Source: Selaginella moellendorffii (lineage: Eukaryota > Streptophyta > Lycopodiopsida > Selaginellales > Selaginellaceae). From it: a stretch of DNA of 64,000 bases. Below, in pieces: positions 57,839 to 64,000 of this stretch. The position numbers and the translations under genes were made by a program. The stretch is from NCBI RefSeq assembly GCF_000143415.4, contig NW_003314384.1, forward strand, positions 311,554 through 375,553, given 5' to 3'. Below the pieces are notes generated by a model. That model was not told where the DNA came from. It ran no database searches and saw only the letters and a program-made list of their open reading frames with translations. Every line of letters begins with the position of its first letter. Position 1 is the stretch's first letter.

Positions 57839-59631
57839 GACGCAGTCTTTGGCTTGTTGATCATGAGACGCTGGGCGGCCAGGCTTTCGCGGCCGATGGC
57901 GCCGCCAGCATGGACTTGGCAGGCTCCCAGCAGGCTCTCCCATCCCGGGCCACCTCCATGCTCCTCCACAAGCTCCTGGGCGTTGCGCAGCTGCCCTGCA
58001 CGGCCCAATATGTCAACCAGGCACGAGACGTGATGGGGCTGGGGCGTGATGCCGTGGTCCAGCATCATCGATACCATGGACTGGGACGCGGAGCTCACGG
58101 TCCCAATGTGGTTGCACGCGCAGAGGACGCTCAAGAGGGAGCTCCCATTGGGTTGCAGCCCCAGGACGTGCATCGTGTGGAGGCAGTGAACGGAGGCGTT
58201 GACACGGGCGCAGTGGGCGTAGGCCACGACCATAACGTTCCACGACACAGTGTCGCGCTCGGGCATCCTGGAGAAGAGCTGCGCCGCCAGGCCAATGTGC
58301 CCGGCCTGCGCATACGCCTCCACCATCACCGTCCACGACACGACGCTCCTGGCGGGTATGCCGCCGTCCACCGCCGCCATGACCCGCTCCGCCTCGCGCG
58401 CATCCCCGCTCCTGCAGTGCATGGCCGCAAGTGCCGTCCACATGTCCGGGTTCCGCTCGGGAGCGCATGCAAACAGCCATATCGCCTCCTCAGCCCGCCC
58501 GCTCTCGGCAAATCCCAGCAGCATAACCGTCCACGCCACCACGTCCCGCTCTGGCATCCACTCGAACATGCGCTTCGCCTCTTGCAGCTGCCCCCAGCGA
58601 GTGTAAGCCTGCAGCACGCACGTCCATGATACCACATTCCACTCGGGCATCTTCTCCTCGAATGCCAACTTTGCGGCCGCCAGGCTGTGCGAGTGGACCT
58701 GGGACGCCAGCAGCGCGTTCCAGGACAGCATGTTTAGCTCAGGCATGGCGCCGTTATACACGTCCAGTGCTCCGGCAGCGTCGCCGCATTGCACATACGC
58801 CTGAAGCATGGCGGTGCAAGTCACCACATTCCGCTCCGGCATCGCATCGAACACGGACCTCGCTGCCGCCACATCTCCCACCGCGGCATACGCCTGTAGC
58901 AGGCTCGTACACGACACGATGTTCCTCTCGAGCATGGCGTCGAACACGGATCGCGCTCGCTCCACATCGCCCACTCGCGCGTAGCCAACAACAATCGTGT
59001 TCCACGACACTACATTGTGCTCTGGAAGCCTCTCCAGCATACATCCGGCCTCCGCCATGTACCCACCGTGGGCATAACCGGAAAGCATTGCGTTCCATGA
59101 TAAGAGGTTGCGATTGGGCATCGTATCGAACAAGAGCTTGGCCTCCTTGAGGCGTGCTGTTTTGGAGCAGACTGTGATCATGGTATTCCACGAGACTGTG
59201 TTTGGCGCAGGCATTCTGTCAAAGAGTGCCTTGGCCTCATCCACAAGCAAATCCTTGGCATACGCGGCGATGATGATGTTCCAGGAGAAGACATCCGGCT
59301 CCCGGATGGAGTCAAATGCTGCTCGAGCATCTCTTAGATGGCCACATTGCCCATACATTCGGACAATGAGGTTGGCTAGGTAGACGCTGTTGCGGTGCTT
59401 GGGACCGGCAAGGATACGTGCATGGAGGCGCTTACCATGAGTCGGATCGCCACACGAGCGCAGCAGCCGTGCCAGCGCCTCTTCGTCTTCTTCTTCTTCA
59501 TGTAACAGTTGCGGTGCACTGGATGCCCCGCCGGGCGGCTCCTCTTCGGAATGCTCTTGCCCTCCTGCCGATAGCCCGCCCCTTGCGAAAGATCTGTATG
59601 CTGGTGTCGAAGGAGGAGCCAACACCACCAT
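57724..59631 (-). CDS. Pentatricopeptide repeat frame A, PLS class with E-like end
   Basis: A 635-codon frame with a normal PPR header (ALARLLRSCGDPTHGKRLHA, RNSVYLANLIVRMYGQCGHL) then about 14 motifs (VFSWNIIIAAYAKDLLVDEA, VSWNTMITVCSKTARLKEAK, VSWNTIVVGYARVGDVERAR, VVAWTVMLLGFAESGRAEEA) and an E-type region (SCLVDILGRAGQLRNAQELV, WESLLGACQVHAGGAIGRES). The last 30 or so codons (after LAAQRLMINKPKTAS) are the out-of-frame translation of frame B and not PPR-like, so the true protein probably ends there or shifts frame. The start 59631 is only 19 bp from the remorin stop codon on the same strand, so the leader must lie in the remorin 3' region or the start is further downstream. Confidence 0.8.
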   Translation of the reverse strand: MVVLAPPSTPAYRSFARGGLSAGGQEHSEEEPPGGASSAPQLLHEEEEDEEALARLLRSCGDPTHGKRLHARILAGPKHRNSVYLANLIVRMYGQCGHLRDARAAFDSIREPDVFSWNIIIAAYAKDLLVDEAKALFDRMPAPNTVSWNTMITVCSKTARLKEAKLLFDTMPNRNLLSWNAMLSGYAHGGYMAEAGCMLERLPEHNVVSWNTIVVGYARVGDVERARSVFDAMLERNIVSCTSLLQAYAAVGDVAAARSVFDAMPERNVVTCTAMLQAYVQCGDAAGALDVYNGAMPELNMLSWNALLASQVHSHSLAAAKLAFEEKMPEWNVVSWTCVLQAYTRWGQLQEAKRMFEWMPERDVVAWTVMLLGFAESGRAEEAIWLFACAPERNPDMWTALAAMHCRSGDAREAERVMAAVDGGIPARSVVSWTVMVEAYAQAGHIGLAAQLFSRMPERDTVSWNVMVVAYAHCARVNASVHCLHTMHVLGLQPNGSSLLSVLCACNHIGTVSSASQSMVSMMLDHGITPQPHHVSCLVDILGRAGQLRNAQELVEEHGGGPGWESLLGACQVHAGGAIGRESLAAQRLMINKPKTASWFRMLCRGTSCYQPTAVVGMLARPRGCLMQCRWRSET

Positions 59632-59650
59632 CGCTAGCCACTGCTATGAA

Positions 59651-61155
59651 TCACCTCTTGTATGGCAAGTTGAGGCCACAACACATATCACGCAGCGACT
59701 GGATATGGAGCAATGGCTTCTTTGGAAGCATTCCCGTGGCTCTAAACCGCGCGGCACCCTCCTCCGTTCTTAGTATCTCCTCCACACGTCGAGTCTCGGT
59801 TATCGCTTTCCAGTCGTCCGCCCTCCTGTGAATGGATGCAATCTCGTTCTTAAATCCCTCTCTCAGCTTGGCACGCTTCTTTTCCAGCTCTTCCTGCAGC
59901 ACGGTTGAATTCCTTAAGGTGCATATAAAGATTAAGCAGGGCTTCTTGCCTCGCTCTTCTTCATGAGGGCTTCGGCCTTCGCTACTTGGCAAGCCTCCCA
60001 TGCCGTGATCCTCGCAATCTCGCTCTCGTATCTAAAATCGTGTTAGGATAATGTAACCTCTGGAGCTAAAGGTAAGATACACGCAATACTTGTTGTAGTT
60101 CTTGGTGTTTCTGTGCCGTTCCCAAGCCTTGACCTGCGACTGTTGCTTGTCTTGATATGCTCGGGCCAACATGGCATCTGATCAAAGACTCCAATGTTCA
60201 ATTGAAAAAGAAACAAACAAGTAATGCTAGTAGGCGTCGGGCTACAAGAACGTACACTTACCACGGTCGATGTGCCCGCCAACACCCTCGCCAGAACTGG
60301 ACACTGGGCTGTAAGGTTCAGTCTCGCTGATTGGTGCTGGCAACGAAACAAAACCACTGTCTGCTGCAGACACATTTTTAGTGCATTTACATGTTGGGTG
60401 GGATGATCTAGACCTCGTTTCACAGGGACGAAGTTGTTTGATGACAATCTTGGAGTTGGGGTAGCAGATGACTGCGGAAGGTTGTAGGGCTGTTGTAGGA
60501 GCAAGGACGGTCTATGGTCGTGCATTGCCGCGTCCGCGACGGGGACCGAGGTCAGAACCGGAGGCAGATTGGGCCTGTCGTGCATCCCTTCAACCAATGC
60601 AGAAGGCCTTCTTTGGTCGGGCATTCCAAAACTGTCGTGGAACTGCGACGACGCCCGCCTGCCAGCACCGGGAGTTTGCTCCACCTGATCAAACTGGGAT
60701 GCTCTTCGTAGGAGGTCCATAACCGGCACCTGGTCATACTGTGGAGCTGCTCTCGAGAAATTCAGCATATCAATCTGTTGCGAGGAACCCCTTCGCTCTG
60801 GCGCTGGGGGAGGGCTAAAGTCGTAGAGAGCAGCAGGCCTCTGCTCGTCAGGCACTGGCGGCGGGAACCTTTGGGGCGTGGGCGGGGGTGGCAACTCCTG
60901 TATCATGCTCGATGGTGGCGCTACCGGTGGGGGCTTGAATGCATCCTCGGCCACGCTCGAGTTGTTGGAGGTGATATCGTCGACGTGCTGTTGCTGCATC
61001 ATCTGTTGCTGTTGCCTGGGAGATAACATTTGCAATCCCGTGGGCCTGGGGGACGCCTGGTGTGCCGGAATGCGGTCTTGGTGATCGTCAACGTCCATGT
61101 CTCCCATCGTCACCAGTCCCCGGGCACGCGAGGAAGGAGACGAAACCAACTCCAT
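59651..61155 (-). CDS. Remorin family protein
   Basis: Remorins are plant plasma-membrane nanodomain proteins. Exon 1 (61155 to about 60410) encodes a Gln-, Pro- and Met-rich N-terminus (MELVSSPSSRARGLVTMGDM, QQQQMMQQQHVDD, PPPVAPPSSMIQELPPPPTP) ending near HVNALK. Later exons carry KAWERHRNTKNYNK, YESEIARITAWEACQVAKAE, ELEKKRAKLREGFKNEIASI and EEILRTEEGAARFRATGMLP, the C-terminal remorin coiled coil with the RATG-LP motif; it ends with NLPYKR at 59651. The upstream in-frame extension to 61554 is rejected because it reads through the promoter and first exon of the PRA1.H gene. Exon ends in the middle are approximate. Confidence 0.85.
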
Positions 61156-61263
61156 AGAAACCAACTGACCAAGATTCAGCCGAAGGCTCACACGTGGCAG
61201 CCACGTGCCTAGGGTTGTCTTTTCTCGCCCTAATCTGAGAGGCAGAGGCAAAGCAAGCAAGCA
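61156..61263. promoter_or_regulatory. Divergent promoter of the remorin and PRA1.H genes
   Basis: The remorin ATG (61155, minus) and the PRA1.H ATG (61264, plus) are separated by 108 bp with no other gene between; both transcription starts must lie in or very near this interval. Confidence 0.55.
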
Positions 61264-62094
61264 ATGCCGAGCTTCGTTGTGAATCCGCTGTCTCTGTGCA
61301 TCCCCCAGTCGAGCTTCGAAGCTTGGCTCAAGGATAAGGGGTTTCTGGAGATTCTGGAAAAGTGTACGCTGGACAACGCCATCATCGCCGGGCAGGGATC
61401 GTTCGTTGCGCTGTGTAAGCTGCTCAAGCTCAACCCCTTTGAGAGCCTCACGGTGGAGGACCTGGGTAAGAAGCCGGTGCCGTGGACGGCAGAATTTCTG
61501 GATTGCGGCAAGGGACCGGCCGAGACCTACTCGTGGCCGATGAGTGTCACCCAAGTCAAGTTCAGGATGGACGAGAATTTGAAGCGCTACACGGGCAACT
61601 ATCTCGTCCTCATCGCGATCACCTTCGCCTGCGTCTTGTGAGTCATCTCCCTTCTCCCTGCCGAGGTCTCATTGCTCTCTTGTGCTGCCTAGCCAGGTAT
61701 AAAATGCCTCTGGCTTTGCTGGGCGTGGTGTCCTTGTTTGGCCTGTGGGATGGGCTGAGGATCCTCATCAACAAGTTCAAGATACAGAGGCACGGCGTGT
61801 TGTTCCGCTTGCTGGTGGCGCTCGGGAATGTTGGTATGCTTCTCTTCTCCGTTCACTCATGCCAGAGATTTGTGCTTTGCTCACTATAGCACTCGTACTT
61901 CCATGTCAGGCACAATGCTCCTTCTCATGTACTGCAGGGTGGCACTGGCCTTGATCTGCGCAGCAGCTCTAAGCTTTACAGGTGAGGTCCTCGGCTGAGA
62001 AAAGCTCTCTCTTTTCTAAACTCTTTGTTTCCTCGGTGCCGCAGTGTTGGTGTTGCACAGCTCCATGAGGAAGATCACACCACCAAATACGTGA
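61264..62094 (+). CDS. PRA1.H: PRA1 family protein H (prenylated Rab acceptor)
   Basis: PRA1 proteins are small multi-span membrane proteins that help Rab GTPases reach endomembranes. Exon 1 (61264-61638) encodes MPSFVVNPLSLCIPQSSFEA and WLKDKGFLEILEKCTLDNAI, matching the NPLSLSVP start of Arabidopsis PRA1.H, then FESLTVEDLGKKPVPWTAEF and RMDENLKRYTGNYLVLIAIT. It splices (TT | G TAT) to YKMPLALLGVVSLFGLWDGL, then FRLLVALGNV, GTMLLLMYCRVALALICAAA and VLVLHSSMRKITPPNT. Four hydrophobic segments fit the PRA1 topology. Intact. Confidence 0.85.
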
Positions 62095-62164
62095 GAGAGA
62101 TTTCGAAGTTTTATTTTAGTAGTACCTAGGGTTGTGGGGCTGGACGCAAGGCGGTGGAGTCGCC

Positions 62165-62486
62165 ATGGTTCACAAGAAGGAGATGCTCAAGGTAAATCCC
62201 AAGATGTTCGGGCCCAAGGCACAGCCGTGCATGAACGAGATGATGGCATTTCTGGCCTGCCTCAAGAGGACCAATTTCAACGACGATCTGTGCATCAAGG
62301 AGAAAGAAGCCCTGAATGCTTGCGTTGAGTTCCAGGTGCGTCCTTGTGCTCGTTTTGCTGCTACCTACAGCTAGATTGCCGCTCCCTCACGCCTTCCCTT
62401 CCTCGTTGTGACAGGCCAGGGCGCCCAAAGTGAAGACCACCATCAACTATCACCTGCAGCGGCTTGGGAAATACTTCAAAAAGTGA
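62165..62486 (+). CDS. Mitochondrial ribosomal protein mS37 (CHCH domain, MRP10/CHCHD1)
   Basis: Two exons (62165-62335 and 62415-62486) encode 80 residues: MVHKKEMLKVNPKMFGPKAQ, then twin C-x9-C motifs (CMNEMMAFLAC; CIKEKEALNAC) of a CHCH helical hairpin, and the C-terminal TTINYHLQRLGKYFKK typical of mS37. The disulfide-linked hairpin is imported by the Mia40 route into mitochondria and built into the small mitoribosomal subunit. Start at 62165 was preferred over an in-frame ATG at 62132 that adds 11 residues. CTAGGGTT lies at 62127-62134 upstream. Confidence 0.85.
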
Positions 62487-62653
62487 GAGCTGCAAACGGA
62501 CCCTCTTTTCTTTCTTGGCTCCGGTTTCGAGCACACAAGATCTGGCATTTTGTCATTTGTTAAGTAACTGAAAGGTAACGCGCCCTTGCGCGATTCCGGC
62601 CATAACGCTCTGCCACAGAACAAGCATGAGAAGGCCTCCAGGCCCCCGGGAGA

Positions 62654-64000
62654 ATGAAACCGATGGTGCGCCGGCGAGCTTTGGCACCCATAGCGGCACT
62701 TGCACTGGTAGTCCTCGCATGGATTGTGTTGATCCACAGTTCCATTCTCCAAAACAATGCCTTCACATTCCTCCGAGGTGAGCGGTCGAAAGCAGCACGT
62801 TCCCTGCGCTTTCACCCCGTCAAGGATTCCAAGAATGGTACCAGCTACGTGTTCATGTCCCAGATCCAAGACACAAATCGGACAGGGGTCCCCGAATTCT
62901 TCTACTTCAACACCTCCGCCTCGTCCAGAGTCTTGTGCTTTAGAGGCAACAGCACCCGAGATGGCACCAAGAACCTGTACGCATTTGCTGAGCAGCATGT
63001 GCCAGGGGACGCGCTGCTTCTGCCGGGAACAACCCTCGTCTCGGATTCTCATTTTGATTTCGTCAACCCCTGGCATTCTATGTATAACCTCATCCAATTC
63101 GTCCACTGGAGGATGGACAGCCGCTGCCAACGGAGCGATAGAATGTTAATCTTCCACCGGGGGGAGATACGTCACGATCTGGGAGCTTGGATCCGGAGCG
63201 TCTTGGATTCCAACGGTGTCACCACAGGCGTGGACACACTGAGGTACCATCCAGAAGGCAGGGTGGTGTGCTTCCAAAGAGCAGTTGTGAGCAGGAGAGG
63301 TATTGGGGGCGTTTCAGGGGCTGTGTTGAGGGACTTGTTCGAGCAGGTTCGGTGCCGGACCCGACAATGGTGCGGAGTAGGCAGTGGGGTTAACGATGAC
63401 GACACGACCGTCCGTGTCGCGCTTGTGGCCCGAGAACGAGGGCGTGCCTTTGTCAACCTGAGTGATTGGAAGCATGCCGTCAAGCTCGTGTGTGAGGTGC
63501 GGCCCCATTGCCAGTGGTCCGTCGTCTGGTTTTCAGCGCTTGATTTCTGCTCCCAGGTAAAAATATGTCCATGACACCGACTCAATATTTAACGTTGATC
63601 CAGGTAAAGCTGATGAGCACAACCGATATTCTTGTATCTGTTCACGGTGCTCAGCTCACCAACATGATTTTCATGAATCCTGGGAGCAGAATTCTTGAGG
63701 CATTTCCCCAGGGCTGGTTGCAGCTTGCAGGGAACGGTCAATTCATCTACAAGCACCTGGCTGACTGGGCCGGCCTTGGGCATGAAGGCTATTGGAGAGA
63801 CGGAGGGACGGCCAAATGCCCCATGGATTCTTCCAGTCCAGGACAATGCTTCAGCCTTCATTACAAAAACAAGCCTGTGGGAATCAACTCGACATTTATT
63901 GTAAAGTGGCTGGCAGAAGTCCTGTCAAACTTTTCTTGCACAGCCCGGGCATCTTTGACAAAACAGGAATGCAAATGTAGCGTCGAGCCTGGGGCTGATG
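62654..64000 (+). CDS. GT61-like glycosyltransferase (DUF563), 3' end beyond the window
   Basis: Type II Golgi membrane protein. Exon 1 (62654-63556) encodes a short basic N-terminus (MKPMVRRRALAPIAALALVV) with a signal-anchor span at residues 11-29, then a lumenal part with RVLCFRGNSTRDGTKNLYAF, LLPGTTLVSDSHFDFVNPWH and NVT/NST-type glycosylation sites. A 47-bp intron (63557-63603) leads to VKLMSTTDILVSVHGAQLTN and MIFMNPGSRILEAFPQGWLQ, the conserved GT61/DUF563 core (VHGAxLTN). GT61 members add xylose, arabinose or N-acetylglucosamine to cell-wall or N-glycan substrates; which applies is not visible. The frame is open to the last base, so the stop lies outside the window. Confidence 0.85.

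Noticed and set aside
60043-61554. Remorin frame extended to an ATG at 61554
   Set aside because: The extra 133 codons lie antisense to PRA1.H exon 1 and its promoter; the ATG at 61155 gives a normal remorin and a sensible divergent promoter.

Overview
The window is nuclear DNA of a land plant. Evidence: plant-restricted families (HD2-type histone deacetylase, FATTY ACID EXPORT protein, remorin, GT61-like glycosyltransferase, group-3 sulfate transporters, LRR-III receptor kinase, PLS-class PPR proteins) and spliced genes whose introns are mostly only about 45-100 bp. Tiny introns, dense gene packing and many intronless PPR genes with W-N-A/T-M repeats suggest a lycophyte, most likely Selaginella moellendorffii. 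That species call is inference; nothing could be searched.

Layout. 1-3133: 5' two thirds or so of a PIR121/SRA1 (WAVE complex) gene, minus strand, running off the left edge. 3274-10898: two tandem group-3 sulfate transporters, minus. 12841-17151: U2B'' spliceosomal protein and coatomer beta subunit, minus. 17152-19158: unassigned. 19159-20541: MYG1, minus. 20767-24350: an extremely AT-rich island with no open frame of 60 codons or more, then a broken Ty3/gypsy gag remnant (24480-25560), a 72-bp tandem duplication and a 34-bp-arm inverted repeat. 26439-28355: intronless gene for a membrane glycoprotein of a family I do not recognise. 29524-33605: PPR gene overlapping a zinc-finger/coiled-coil gene. 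33794-35725: peroxisomal 3-ketoacyl-CoA thiolase, head-to-head with a broken DHAR copy (35801-36425). 37370-38660: decayed PPR pseudogene. 39160-41489: HD2 histone deacetylase and FAX protein sharing a 116-bp divergent promoter. 42411-48176: large PPR gene and an LRR-III receptor pseudokinase, convergent. 49149-50490: OTU deubiquitinase. 50608-52309: nucleolar FKBP. 52818-53989: DIVARICATA-type MYB. 54300-55853: alpha-tubulin. 55925-59631: two overlapping PPR reading frames. 59651-61155: remorin. 61264-64000: PRA1.H, mitoribosomal CHCH protein mS37, and a 3'-cut GT61-like glycosyltransferase.

Most genes are unrelated housekeeping genes and there is no operon-like system. Themes linking them are organelle RNA metabolism (four PPR frames, one PPR pseudogene, mS37), membrane traffic (COPB, PRA1.H, FAX, remorin), and nucleolar/chromatin nucleoplasmin-like (NPL) proteins (HD2 and FKBP53-like, only 10 kb apart and sharing two intron positions). 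The most unusual material is the AT-rich island with its retroelement debris, the unrecognised membrane glycoprotein, and the overlapping PPR frames. I found no convincing tRNA, rRNA or CRISPR array.
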